A DNA stretch of 64,000 bases from Brevibacillus_H ginsengisoli (lineage in GTDB: Bacteria; Bacillota; Bacilli; Brevibacillales; Brevibacillaceae). Position 1 is the first letter of the stretch, and every line of letters starts with the position of its first letter. Below, piece by piece: positions 51,720 through 60,929 of this stretch. A program made the position numbers and the translations under genes. The DNA lies in contig NZ_JBNJQR010000008.1 of NCBI RefSeq assembly GCF_050113715.1, positions 191,073 to 255,072 on the forward strand, given 5' to 3'. A model generated the notes under the pieces. That model was given only the letters and a program-made list of their open reading frames with translations. It was not told where the DNA came from and ran no database searches.

Positions 51720-53138
51720 TTATTTTTTAAAAACGACTAGTTTCAGTTCCGTCATTTCTTCAATCGCGTATCGGACGCCTTCCCGGCCGGTTCCGCTCTC
51801 TTTGACCCCGCCATACGGCATATGATCGACACGGAAGGTAGGAATATCATTAATCATGACTCCGCCGACATGCAGCTCTTCAGCGGCTTGGAACGCAAGC
51901 TTCAAATTATTCGTGTAGATGCCCGCTTGCAGACCGTAACGGGAGTCATTCACCAACGGAATCGCTGCTTCAGCCGAAGGAACCGGATGAATAATAACGA
52001 CTGGTCCGAATACTTCCTGACACGATACCTTGGCATCAAGCGGTACATCTGTCAGCACAGTTGGCGGCAAGATTCTTCCCTCTGTCTGACCTCCACACAG
52101 AACCGTAGCTCCCCGTAGCTTGGCTTCCTCAATCCAGGACAGCGCTCTCCCAGTTTCCTTAGGATTAATCATGGCGGAATAATCCGTAGATTCATCCAAC
52201 GGGTCTCCCCCTTTAAGCTTACGGGTATGCTCAACGAACGCTTCCACAAACGCCGGGTATATCGTCTCGTCTACGTAAATCCGCTGAACGGAGATACACA
52301 CCTGACCAGAATAGGCGAAAGCCCCGAATACACATCGGGAAACGACCTCATCCAGATTCACGTCACGATCCACGATCACTGCGGAATTGGAACCCAGCTC
52401 AAGCGTAACGCGTTTCAATCCGGCGCGATTGCGAATTCCGATTCCTACTGACGGAGAACCTGTGAAGGTAATTTTCTTCACTCGTGGGTCTTCTACCAGT
52501 TTATCTCCGACTGTGCCGCCGCTTCCTGTTATCACGTTCAATGCCCCTGCTGGCAGTCCCGCTTCCTGTACAATCTCCGCCAGAAACAAAGATGACAACG
52601 GAGTCTGAGAAGCCGGCTTCAAGACAACCGAATTTCCCGCCGCGAGTGCTGGCCCCACCTTATGAGCTACCAAATTCATAGGAAAATTAAACGGCGTAAT
52701 CGCTCCAATTACACCAAGCGGTTCACGAACGGTATAGGCCACCCGACCTTCTCCACCTGGCGCAGCATCCAATGGAAGCGTATCTGTATGTATCCGTTTG
52801 GCTTCTTCCGCCGCAAACTTGTACGTCTGAATGGTTCTCGCTACTTCGCCTCTTGCCGTTTTTATCGGTTTGCCCGCTTCCAACGCAATGATACGAGCCG
52901 CTTCCTCCGCGCGTTGCTCAAGCAATTGGACGATTTTCTCCAAAAATGCCCCCCGTTGATGAGCAGGCAGCTTTCGCATAGTCGCTGCCGCGCGCTCCGC
53001 AGATTCAATCGCCGCTTCAATTTGGTCATGGCTTGCCATCGGAATCTGTGCCAGGGTGTCTCCACTGTAGGGAGCCAACAGAGGGGAATACTGTTCTGCT
53101 TGCACCCATTCCCCATTGATAAACATAGACTTTTTCAC
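51720..53138 (-). CDS. NAD(P)-dependent aldehyde dehydrogenase
   Basis: A 472-residue aldehyde dehydrogenase with Asn in TPFNFPMN, Glu in LELGSNSA and the catalytic Cys in YSGQVCISVQR. It is closest in style to the semialdehyde/lactaldehyde group. It is the last gene of the beta-lysine cluster, so it may oxidise a gamma- or delta-amino semialdehyde (for example succinic semialdehyde from a GABA-like intermediate). The GTG at 53138 has GGAGG eight bases upstream; an ATG at 53144 is nearly inside the binding site. Confidence 0.87.
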   Translation of the reverse strand: MKKSMFINGEWVQAEQYSPLLAPYSGDTLAQIPMASHDQIEAAIESAERAAATMRKLPAHQRGAFLEKIVQLLEQRAEEAARIIALEAGKPIKTARGEVARTIQTYKFAAEEAKRIHTDTLPLDAAPGGEGRVAYTVREPLGVIGAITPFNFPMNLVAHKVGPALAAGNSVVLKPASQTPLSSLFLAEIVQEAGLPAGALNVITGSGGTVGDKLVEDPRVKKITFTGSPSVGIGIRNRAGLKRVTLELGSNSAVIVDRDVNLDEVVSRCVFGAFAYSGQVCISVQRIYVDETIYPAFVEAFVEHTRKLKGGDPLDESTDYSAMINPKETGRALSWIEEAKLRGATVLCGGQTEGRILPPTVLTDVPLDAKVSCQEVFGPVVIIHPVPSAEAAIPLVNDSRYGLQAGIYTNNLKLAFQAAEELHVGGVMINDIPTFRVDHMPYGGVKESGTGREGVRYAIEEMTELKLVVFKK

Positions 53139-53172
53139 GTTCATCTCCTCCTTCAGTTATTTTACCATATAT

Positions 53173-54465
53173 TTATGTCGTCGGAGCTTCGCTTACCCCG
53201 CACCATTCTAATAAGGTCAAGGCAAATATTTCGGCGCAAGCAAAAATGGAGGCGAGTTCAATATATTCATTCGGATAATGAGCAACCTGTGTAACCCCTG
53301 GGCCAATCACGATAGCAGGCGTATCCGCCAGTTTGGTCAAAAGTCCCCCGTCAGTTCCCCAAGGCGAGGCTTCGATCACAGGATTTTCGTGCATGACCGC
53401 TTGATAGGTCTCGGTCAAGACAAGCATGAGCGGATGTTCCAAATCGACAGCGCCAGGAACCCAACGCGCCCCATACCATTCAATCACCACTGGATGCTCA
53501 CTAAACCAGCTGTCCTGTTCCGCAAGCTCTCGCATCGCCTGCTCAAGCTCCAGTTTCGCATGCTCCATCTCTTCACCCGGAGCAACGCCCATCCTGCCCT
53601 CAAGCTTCACCAAATCGGCTACGGATGAAGGCCATTTGCCTCCCTCGATTACGCCGATATTAATCGGAATGGGAATCGGCAGCTTGGCGTAAAGCGGATC
53701 TGTCAGGCGCTCATTGCGGATACGTTCCAGCTTGGCAACCGCTTGCACAACCAGCAAACTTTTTTCAATCGCGCTCACACCCTCATACCTTGTGCCGCCA
53801 TGTGCGGATCTGCCCTTGACTAGCAGGCGAAACCACATCGAGCCTTGCTGCCTGGGGAAGATTCTGAGGTTGGTAGGCTCTGGGATCAACGCCGCATCCG
53901 CTCGGTAGCCACGCAGGATGGTGGACAAGGTTCCCGCTCCACCGCTTTCTTCTTCTACGACACTTTGGAAAATGACATCGCCTTGAAGACGAACACCCAT
54001 CTCCTGAAGCACACGAATGGCCAGCAGCGAAGCCAGGTTGCCGCCCTTCATATCCGTGGCGCCACGTCCGTAAAGCTTGCCATCGACGATCGTTCCGCTA
54101 TAGGGCTCATGCTCCCACTGCTTCAAATCGCCTTCTGGCACCACATCCACATGTCCGTTCAGAATCATCGAACGGCCGCCGCCTGTTCCCTTCCACACAC
54201 CTACGACGTTAGGGCTATTGGGAAAAGATTGTCTAGGCGAGACAAAATAGGGATGCTTGCTCATCTCCTCGCCGTCCATCTCCCAGATATCTACGTCGAG
54301 CCCCATTTCATGCAGAGTAGCGGCGATTTTCTCCTGAATGCCTTGTTCATTCCCCATCAAACTGGCTTCCTGTACCCAGGTTTGCAAAAGCGAGGTTGCT
54401 TCACTGCGAAGCGCATCGATCTGCTCTCGAACTTGCTGTTGATAACTTTCGAACAAACGGCTCAT
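53173..54465 (-). CDS. yodQ: M20-family deacylase, YodQ-like
   Basis: A 430-residue M20 metallopeptidase of the ArgE/DapE type. Metal and catalytic motifs are NGHVDVVPEGD, LYGRGATDMKGGN and VVEEESGGAGT, with a dimerisation insert in the middle. In B. subtilis YodQ sits with YodR, YodS and YodT, as here. A plausible job is removal of the acetyl group from an N-acetylated catabolite of beta-lysine; this is inference from context. Start at 54465 (MSRLFESY) preferred over a GTG at 54477. Confidence 0.83.
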   Translation of the reverse strand: MSRLFESYQQQVREQIDALRSEATSLLQTWVQEASLMGNEQGIQEKIAATLHEMGLDVDIWEMDGEEMSKHPYFVSPRQSFPNSPNVVGVWKGTGGGRSMILNGHVDVVPEGDLKQWEHEPYSGTIVDGKLYGRGATDMKGGNLASLLAIRVLQEMGVRLQGDVIFQSVVEEESGGAGTLSTILRGYRADAALIPEPTNLRIFPRQQGSMWFRLLVKGRSAHGGTRYEGVSAIEKSLLVVQAVAKLERIRNERLTDPLYAKLPIPIPINIGVIEGGKWPSSVADLVKLEGRMGVAPGEEMEHAKLELEQAMRELAEQDSWFSEHPVVIEWYGARWVPGAVDLEHPLMLVLTETYQAVMHENPVIEASPWGTDGGLLTKLADTPAIVIGPGVTQVAHYPNEYIELASIFACAEIFALTLLEWCGVSEAPTT

Positions 54466-54492
54466 CCTAAAGCTCACTTCCTCTGATTAAAT

Positions 54493-55170
54493 TTATACGA
54501 AAATTCCCACTTCTCCATCGATTTTCAGCTCTGCTTCGGTCGCGGCGATCACGTCTGCTACCGTGTAAGGTGACATGACTTCAAGCAAGTACAGGCCATC
54601 TTCCCGTACTTCCAGCACAGCCATATCGGTAATGATCATATGGGCACTCTTTTGAGCGGTAAGCGGAAGTTGACACTCTCGAACAATTTTGGAGCGACCA
54701 TTCTTCTCCAGATGAGTGGTGAGGACCATTACTTTTTTGGCTTTTTGGGCCAGCTCCATGGCACCCCCCATCCCAGGCACGCGTTTCCCCGGAACGATCC
54801 AGTTGGCAATATCTCCTTTTTCGCTTACTTCGAGTGCGCCCAGAATGGTCATGTCCAATAATCCACGCCGGATAATGGCAAAAGCCGTCGCACTGTCAAA
54901 ATAAGAAGCGCCCGACACGATGGTGACCGGAAATCCGCCCGCATTGCAAAGCATCGGATTCTCTTCGCCCTTGGCTGGACTAGGACCCGTTCCCAAGATA
55001 CCGTTCTCCGCGTGGAAAAGGACTCGCTTCTGTGGCGAAATGAAGTCCGCGACCAATGTCGGGATCCCAATTCCCAGGTTAATGATCATCCCATCTTCAA
55101 TCTCTTGTGCGGCTCGTCTGGCAATTTTGTTCCGATAATTCTCCAATTGGGTTACTTCTCCCACGCCCAT
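54493..55170 (-). CDS. yodR: CoA transferase subunit B, YodR-like
   Basis: A 225-residue beta subunit of a class I CoA transferase. The active-site Glu is in FHAENGILGTGPSPA, with MVLTTHLEKNGRSKIV near the end. It overlaps subunit A by some 19 bases, so the two are co-translated. It should activate a keto acid with CoA from acetyl- or succinyl-CoA. Confidence 0.9.
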   Translation of the reverse strand: MGVGEVTQLENYRNKIARRAAQEIEDGMIINLGIGIPTLVADFISPQKRVLFHAENGILGTGPSPAKGEENPMLCNAGGFPVTIVSGASYFDSATAFAIIRRGLLDMTILGALEVSEKGDIANWIVPGKRVPGMGGAMELAQKAKKVMVLTTHLEKNGRSKIVRECQLPLTAQKSAHMIITDMAVLEVREDGLYLLEVMSPYTVADVIAATEAELKIDGEVGIFV

Positions 55171-55853
55171 GTCCAATTCACCCCTTTGCTCGGTACGATA
55201 AAGTCCACAAACACGCTTGGCGTCACGATCTCCTCAGGATCAAGCTCGCCAATCTCTACGATTTCATCCACTTCCGCAATGGTAATGTCTCCGGCCATCG
55301 CCACGAGTGGATTGAAGTTTCTTGCGCTCGTATCAAACACCAGATTTCCCATGCGATCCGCCTTCTTGGCATGGACGATAGCAACCTCAGCCGTCAATGG
55401 GGTTTCGAGCAGGTACTCTTTTTCTCCCAAGACAACTTTTTGCTTGCCTTGTTCCGCAATCGTTCCTAAACCGATATCGGACAGAATACCTCCAAGTCCT
55501 ACTCCGCCGGCACGCACTCGCTCAGCCAGAATCCCCTGTGGACTGAATTCAACCTCCAGCTCCCCAGCCGTCATCTGTGCGCCCGCATTGGGATTAGAAC
55601 CGATATGGGAGGCAATCACTTTCTTGACTCTGCGTTCGGTTACCAGCTTCCCAACTCCGATATGCGGAAAAGCCGTATCGTTACTGATCAAGGTAATGTC
55701 CCTAATATCATGATCCAGAAGGGCTTGAACGAGAGTGGGCGGGTTGCCCACTCCGCCAAATCCGCCAACCATCAATGTCATCCCCTGATGAAAAAAGGAA
55801 AGTACCTCTTCAATTGTGACTACTTTATCAAAGCGATCTCGCGTCCTCGTCAA
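55152..55853 (-). CDS. yodS: CoA transferase subunit A, YodS-like
   Basis: A 233-residue alpha subunit with the GGFGGVGNPPTLV nucleotide-like motif, GAGGVGLGG-type loops (RAGGVGLGGILSD) and NPNAGAQMTAGELEVEFSPQG. It begins with TTG behind GGAGG and sits between the aminotransferase and subunit B genes, the same order as B. subtilis yodT-yodS-yodR. Confidence 0.9.
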   Translation of the reverse strand: MTRTRDRFDKVVTIEEVLSFFHQGMTLMVGGFGGVGNPPTLVQALLDHDIRDITLISNDTAFPHIGVGKLVTERRVKKVIASHIGSNPNAGAQMTAGELEVEFSPQGILAERVRAGGVGLGGILSDIGLGTIAEQGKQKVVLGEKEYLLETPLTAEVAIVHAKKADRMGNLVFDTSARNFNPLVAMAGDITIAEVDEIVEIGELDPEEIVTPSVFVDFIVPSKGVNWTWAWEK

Positions 55854-55868
55854 TCTTTACGCCTCCTT

Positions 55869-57230
55869 CTACACCAACAGTTGCTCCTGTTGCAATTCTG
55901 CCTGGATTTCCTTGATCGTCTCTCGCAGGATGGCAAGGATTTGATCAATCTCCTCTTTTGTAATAACAAGCGGCGGCGCTACAATAATCGCGTCTCCCGC
56001 AATTCCTTCAATGGCTCCTACTGCCGGATAAATCATCAAGCCTTTTGTAAAGGCCCGTTGGATCAACCGGTTGGTGATTCCCTTCTGGAGTGGGAACGGT
56101 TCCTTGCTCTTCTGATTTTTCACGAATTCGAGACCGCATAACAATCCCCGACCTCTCGCCTCACCAACAATTGAGAATTCTTCGGTCAACTTGGCAAGCT
56201 CTTGAAGTAGATACTCTCCTTGTATACGGGCATTCTCTACAAGATTATGCTTTTCCATATAGCTCATGACAGCCAAGCACACGGCGGCAGACTGTGGATT
56301 GGCACTATAGGTGTGTCCAGCCATTATGGACGCTGAACCTTGGGTGATGGTTTCAATGATCGCGTCACTCACGATCGTCGCAGCCATCGGGGTATAGCCT
56401 GCGCTCATTCCTTTTCCTAATGCCATCATGTCCGGAACTACTTGCCAATGATCAATTCCGAACTTCTTGCCTGTTCTTCCAATTCCGGTCATCACCTCAT
56501 CCGCAATGAAGAGGATTTGGTGCTTGTCACATATTTCACGGATACGCTGGAAATAGCCATCAGGAGGCACAATCGCTCCACCAGACGCGCCAATGATTGG
56601 TTCAGCAATAAAAGCGGCTACATTCTCCGCTCCGACTCGCAGAATCGCTGTCTCAAGCTCGTCTGCGCAGCGCAAGCCAAACTCTTCATCTGTAAGTCCG
56701 GTCGGTTTGCGGTAAGGATAGGGAGCAGATACAGCCGGATAATCTGCTAATAGCGGAACAAAACGTTTTCTACGCAGTACGTGTCCGGACATCGACAAAG
56801 CGCCCATCGTAATTCCGTGATAACTCATCCAGCGAGAGATGATCCGGTTTTTGCGTGTGTTTCCTTGTTCCTGCCAATATTGAATCGCGATCTTTTGAGC
56901 AGTTTCTGTCGCCTCGGAACCGCTGCTGACAAAGAAACTCCAGTTCACATCGCCAGGAGACCACTGAGCAAGTTTAGCCGCCAACTCCTCTACAGCGTCA
57001 CTCGTAAAATGAGAACGATACGCGAAGGACACCTTACGCGCTTGCTCGTGCATAGCCTCCGCCACTTCTTCAACTCCGTGTCCAATGCTTGCCGTTACCG
57101 CGCCTGAGCAGCCGTCGATGTAGGCGTTGCCGTTTTGATCGTACAAATAGATTCCCTTGCCATGAGAGACTGTCGGGTACGTCTTGCCAAGCTCCGGTCT
57201 AATACAATAATTTCTGGATTGGGTCACCAT
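55869..57230 (-). CDS. yodT: Class III aminotransferase, YodT-like
   Basis: A 453-residue PLP aminotransferase of the omega-amino acid class. Motifs: FFVSSGSEATETAQKIAIQYW, FIADEVMTGIGRTGKKFG and ALGKGMSAGYTPMAA (PLP lysine). In the beta-lysine route it would remove the 3-amino group of acetyl-beta-lysine. It is the first gene of the set and is divergent from the PucR regulator gene. The ATG at 57230 has AAGAGGTGA upstream. Confidence 0.88.
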   Translation of the reverse strand: MVTQSRNYCIRPELGKTYPTVSHGKGIYLYDQNGNAYIDGCSGAVTASIGHGVEEVAEAMHEQARKVSFAYRSHFTSDAVEELAAKLAQWSPGDVNWSFFVSSGSEATETAQKIAIQYWQEQGNTRKNRIISRWMSYHGITMGALSMSGHVLRRKRFVPLLADYPAVSAPYPYRKPTGLTDEEFGLRCADELETAILRVGAENVAAFIAEPIIGASGGAIVPPDGYFQRIREICDKHQILFIADEVMTGIGRTGKKFGIDHWQVVPDMMALGKGMSAGYTPMAATIVSDAIIETITQGSASIMAGHTYSANPQSAAVCLAVMSYMEKHNLVENARIQGEYLLQELAKLTEEFSIVGEARGRGLLCGLEFVKNQKSKEPFPLQKGITNRLIQRAFTKGLMIYPAVGAIEGIAGDAIIVAPPLVITKEEIDQILAILRETIKEIQAELQQEQLLV

Positions 57231-57391
57231 ACAACTCACCTCTTGAAAATGATTGGTAAGTTCATCCTATCGCAATCGGTTTCAGAAGCCATTCTACCGC
57301 TTGGAGAAAAAAGCTTGCGGAGTAGCGTGAATTTTTTGTACATTTTGTATAATACAGTTTGAAAACAATGAGTAAGCTGGAGGGAAATTCC

Positions 57392-58951
57392 GTGTCGATC
57401 ACCATCCGAGAGGCTTTACAGTTGCCCGATATGGTTCAGACGCGCTTAATCGCTGGGGAGAGCGGACTTGATAATCCCATTCGCTGGGTAACCATTGTGG
57501 AAGTGCTGGAGGACACAAGCAGGCTGCAAGAGGGGGAATTCCTGATTACCACCGGATTTGGCTTGGAGTCTGATGCAAAGAAGCAAGCCGATTTCATCCC
57601 GGCCTTGGCGAAGCAAAAATTAAGTGGCGTAGCGATACATACCGGATTTTATCTGCGTGAAATTCCGAGTTCATTTCTAGAGGCGGCAAATCGTTATGGA
57701 TTGCCGTTAATTGAGATTCCGTCCGGGCTTAATTTCTCCACCATCACCAAAGCGATCCTACAACCGATTATGAATCGACAGTTTCAAACCTTGGCCTACT
57801 CTCAAGCCATTCATGAACAAATCATCAAGGTTGCCCTCGGTGGTGGAGGCTTGCAGGCTATCGCCAGTGAGCTTGCCCGCCTGACTTCCGGACACGTCAC
57901 CATACAGGATGCCTATGGCTATGAAGTCGTTCGGCGGCAAGGAATCGATTGGGACTCGACCGGCAAACAAATGACCCACTCCACACCGATCCGAGCCAAA
58001 GAAGCCTATGGCAGCTTGACGCTAACCAAGCAAGCAGACTTTTGGCAGGATCTGGATCAATTTGCCTTGCAGCACGCCGCTACCCTATGCGCGTTGGAAT
58101 TCGTCAAAGAACAAGCGATCACGGAGACCGAATGGAGAATGCAGGGAGATTTCGTAGAGGATTTGATTAACGGGCGACTTCCCTGGAACCATGAAGTGGA
58201 GATGCGCTGCCGAATGTTGGGCTTCTCACTCACAGGCAAGCAGATGGTTGCCACGATCCGTCCTGAGCCGTTTCTTGAACTGGGAGACGCCGCTGTCTGG
58301 CATCGCCGTTTAAGCTTGTTAATCAAACGAATCACGGAAATGCATCGTGTCGTTTTTCTTTTGCGAGAACGAACCAAGCACCTTGTCCTGATTATCCCTG
58401 ATCAACCCTCCAGTAGGCGAATGCTGACGCAATTGGTTGCGCAGTGGAACAAGCTGGAACCGTCCAGTCGACTAATCATTGGGTTAAGCCAAGCCAAAGG
58501 ACAATATACTGACTGGGGGAAAGCCGTCGATGAAGCGGAGTTCGCCTTATCGGTTTATCCGTTAATGAAATCGACTGACCCCAATCAGCCACCCGATCGA
58601 TCGATTATCGAATACACACAGCTAGGAGGATATCAGTTCCTGTTTCACTATCATCGCGATCCAGCTGGGCTACGGCACCTTTTTGCCCCTCTTTTGGAGC
58701 AGATCATTTCGTATGATAAGAAACACTCCCAACGCTTACTGGAGACGCTCAGCGTGTATCTCGAGCATAATGCGAATGGCTTGCAAGCGGCCTCCACGTT
58801 ATACATCCATCGTCACACGTTAAAATACCGCTTGCAGCTCATTGAGGAAAAAACGGGCGCCTCTCTCTCAGACGCCGGACATCGCTGGCAGCTTCAGCTT
58901 GCGGTGATGGCACACCGTCTGTATCGTTTGTTGCATGAATCTGCTCTCTGA
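57392..58951 (+). CDS. PucR-family transcriptional regulator
   Basis: A 519-residue regulator with an N-terminal PucR domain (about 1-130), a GGDEF-like central fold without GGDEF residues, and a C-terminal PucR helix-turn-helix (LLETLSVYLEHNANGLQAASTLYIHRHTLKYRLQLIEEKTG). The GTG at 57392 has GGAGG eight bases upstream. It lies divergently from yodT, between that operon and ablB, so it most likely activates the lysine-derived catabolic genes. Confidence 0.9.
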   Translation: MSITIREALQLPDMVQTRLIAGESGLDNPIRWVTIVEVLEDTSRLQEGEFLITTGFGLESDAKKQADFIPALAKQKLSGVAIHTGFYLREIPSSFLEAANRYGLPLIEIPSGLNFSTITKAILQPIMNRQFQTLAYSQAIHEQIIKVALGGGGLQAIASELARLTSGHVTIQDAYGYEVVRRQGIDWDSTGKQMTHSTPIRAKEAYGSLTLTKQADFWQDLDQFALQHAATLCALEFVKEQAITETEWRMQGDFVEDLINGRLPWNHEVEMRCRMLGFSLTGKQMVATIRPEPFLELGDAAVWHRRLSLLIKRITEMHRVVFLLRERTKHLVLIIPDQPSSRRMLTQLVAQWNKLEPSSRLIIGLSQAKGQYTDWGKAVDEAEFALSVYPLMKSTDPNQPPDRSIIEYTQLGGYQFLFHYHRDPAGLRHLFAPLLEQIISYDKKHSQRLLETLSVYLEHNANGLQAASTLYIHRHTLKYRLQLIEEKTGASLSDAGHRWQLQLAVMAHRLYRLLHESAL

Positions 58952-58972
58952 CGCATTTCCGCTGTTTGGTTT

Positions 58973-59821
58973 CTATGCCTCTGTCGTCTCTTTCAGTGGC
59001 TTCACCCAGATATTCATATCTTCAAATCCTGAGAAAATCGTACAGTTGTTAATCAGTCGCCCGCGATAGCGATACCCTTGCTTGGCTGCGGTGATATTCA
59101 TACCATGCGACTGGGCACGGGTCAACGTATACAGATAGAAAACACCCATCTCCATCAGCTTGTACTCCAATGAGGGGAACAGATACTTCAGCAGGCTGTT
59201 GCCCAAATGGTCCGGGTGCGTAGCACAGTCCGTTATCTCAGCAGACTGATATTCCGGTGTTACCTCCGCTGAAGCCGCACATACGATTTGACCATTCGAT
59301 TCAATTACATGGTAGTGCGTGCTCTCCAGCATGGTCTGCCGCACGTATTCGGGATCATCCATAGGAGTGGGATAGGTTGCAAAGACAAGCTGATACAAAG
59401 CCGCCAGGGCCTTAGCATCATCTACAGTCGCTTCCCGAGAGGTATATACTGGCGGCAAAACAAGCTTCTCTGCTGGCTCGTTTTGCTTGGTTAAACAAAT
59501 TTGCAAGATATCCTCCGCCAACTGATGGGCTTTGGAACCCCCTCGCTCCTGTGTTAAAAATCGAGACATCATGTGAGCATTCCGTCCATGATCAAAGCCG
59601 TCGATGATTCCTTCCGCCACGTAGCCAAGGGAATTCCAAGCGGACACATCAGACTTTTTGGCGTAGATGATCAATTTCGTTGCCTCAATGTCGTCTGCCA
59701 GCTGTTCAATGTCCCGATTGATCTGTTCGATCTCTGACGAATGATATGATAATACTTTCACGCGTTTATTCATCTCATCCACAATGACATTGCGGCTTTC
59801 TGCATGATTGGTTAATGCCAT
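58973..59821 (-). CDS. ablB: Putative beta-lysine N-acetyltransferase, AblB/YodP-like
   Basis: A 282-residue protein with an AblB/YodP-type N-terminal extension (about 1-130, with IIYAKKSDVSAWNSLGYVAEGIIDGFDHGRNAHMMSRFL) and a C-terminal GNAT domain (ITDCATHPDHLGNSLLKYLF, LYTLTRAQSHGMNITAAKQGYRYRG). Family members acetylate N-epsilon of beta-lysine, giving either an osmolyte or, in this context, a catabolite. The usual partner, lysine 2,3-aminomutase (kamA/ablA), is not next to it. Confidence 0.88.
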   Translation of the reverse strand: MALTNHAESRNVIVDEMNKRVKVLSYHSSEIEQINRDIEQLADDIEATKLIIYAKKSDVSAWNSLGYVAEGIIDGFDHGRNAHMMSRFLTQERGGSKAHQLAEDILQICLTKQNEPAEKLVLPPVYTSREATVDDAKALAALYQLVFATYPTPMDDPEYVRQTMLESTHYHVIESNGQIVCAASAEVTPEYQSAEITDCATHPDHLGNSLLKYLFPSLEYKLMEMGVFYLYTLTRAQSHGMNITAAKQGYRYRGRLINNCTIFSGFEDMNIWVKPLKETTEA

Positions 59822-59976
59822 TCCGTTCCCCCCGCTTTCAAAACTCTCTTCATCCTTACTAGTTACTGTAAAACGTTCCCCACATGAGAGTCATCCGCCA
59901 CATTGTATAAATCTGATAAATTTATGGGCATCTCCCTACTCACAGACATACGATGTAAGTAGTTAGGAGGGGGATT

Positions 59977-60069
59977 ATGGAAAATTGCCAATTTAACAAT
60001 GATTTTATAATGATATTGCTTTTGTTTATTCTCTTGGTGATCATCGGTACATCCAGTAGCAGCTGTTAG
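59977..60069 (+). CDS. YjcZ-like single-helix sporulation microprotein
   Basis: A 30-residue peptide MENCQFNNDFIMILLLFILL... ending in GTSSSSC, with one transmembrane helix. A clear GGAGGGGGAT lies just before the ATG. Size and layout match YjcZ/YhdX-type sporulation peptides of Bacillales. Assignment is by resemblance only. Confidence 0.6.
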   Translation: MENCQFNNDFIMILLLFILLVIIGTSSSSC

Positions 60070-60156
60070 ACAACCTGATGAAAAAAGCCTTCATGCCGTC
60101 CGTTCAGCAAGCAACCTCTTCTGCATAGAATGTTTTTTAGGAGGGAGGAGTTCTAC

Positions 60157-60885
60157 GTGTACCCAGAAATATATGCGCATCGGGGGGCCTCTGGACTCTA
60201 TCCGGAAAATACATTAGAAGCATTCCGTGCAGCTTATCGGCTTGGAGCGGACGGTATTGAACTTGATGTTCAACTTTCTGCGGATAACCAGGTTGTCGTC
60301 ATTCATGATGCCGTCCTTGGGCGAACGACGAATGGACGTGGGCTCGTTCGTTCACATACTTTAGTTGAATTAAAACAATTAAGCGCAGGTGAATGGTTGC
60401 ATCCCCGTTATCGTCTTGCCCGCGTTCCCAGCTTTGAAGAAGTTTGCGCATTCATTCATCCCACCCAATTACGCATGATTATTGAGATGAAGAATTTTTT
60501 AACCACTCAACCTTTACTCGAAGAAAAAGTATTGGAGATTCTCGACTTGTATCAATTGCAGGAACGAGTCATCTTCTCTTCCTTTAATTTTAATAGCTTG
60601 TTACAAATCAAACGCTTAATGCCCAAGATGAAAACGGGATTACTGTATGTTGGTGCGATGAAGGATCCCTGGCAGGTGGCAAGGGAATACAGAACGGATC
60701 AGATTCATGCGCCACTATCCGAAATTACACCCAAACTGATCAAAGAAGCACATGCGCGTAATCTTCAGGTTTATGCATGGACCGTCAACGGCTCTCACCG
60801 AATGAAATCTCTTCAACAGAAAGGAATTGACGGAATTATTACCAACTATCCAGGCCGCGCCAGAAGAACGATTCGAAAAAAATAA
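60157..60885 (+). CDS. Glycerophosphodiester phosphodiesterase
   Basis: A 242-residue GDPD TIM-barrel enzyme hydrolysing deacylated phospholipids to glycerol-3-phosphate and an alcohol. N-terminal YAHRGASGLYPENTLEAF and IELDVQLSADNQVVVIHD hold the catalytic His and metal ligands. It lacks a signal peptide, so it is cytoplasmic (YqiK-like). The GTG at 60157 has GGAGGGAGG upstream. Confidence 0.92.
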   Translation: MYPEIYAHRGASGLYPENTLEAFRAAYRLGADGIELDVQLSADNQVVVIHDAVLGRTTNGRGLVRSHTLVELKQLSAGEWLHPRYRLARVPSFEEVCAFIHPTQLRMIIEMKNFLTTQPLLEEKVLEILDLYQLQERVIFSSFNFNSLLQIKRLMPKMKTGLLYVGAMKDPWQVAREYRTDQIHAPLSEITPKLIKEAHARNLQVYAWTVNGSHRMKSLQQKGIDGIITNYPGRARRTIRKK

Positions 60886-60886
60886 A

Positions 60887-60920
60887 AGGAACCTGTTAAC
60901 CGAACAGGTTCCTTGTTTGT
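60887..60920 (+). terminator. Terminator between converging genes
   Basis: AAAGGAACCTGTT/AACAGGTTCCTT stem with a short loop and TTGTTTG tail. Confidence 0.85.
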
Positions 60921-60929
60921 ATCCAGCAT

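Noticed and set aside
59822..59976. Sigma-E promoter before ablB
   Set aside because: TATACAAT on the minus strand resembles a sigma-E -10 box, but no matching -35 sequence lies at the proper distance.
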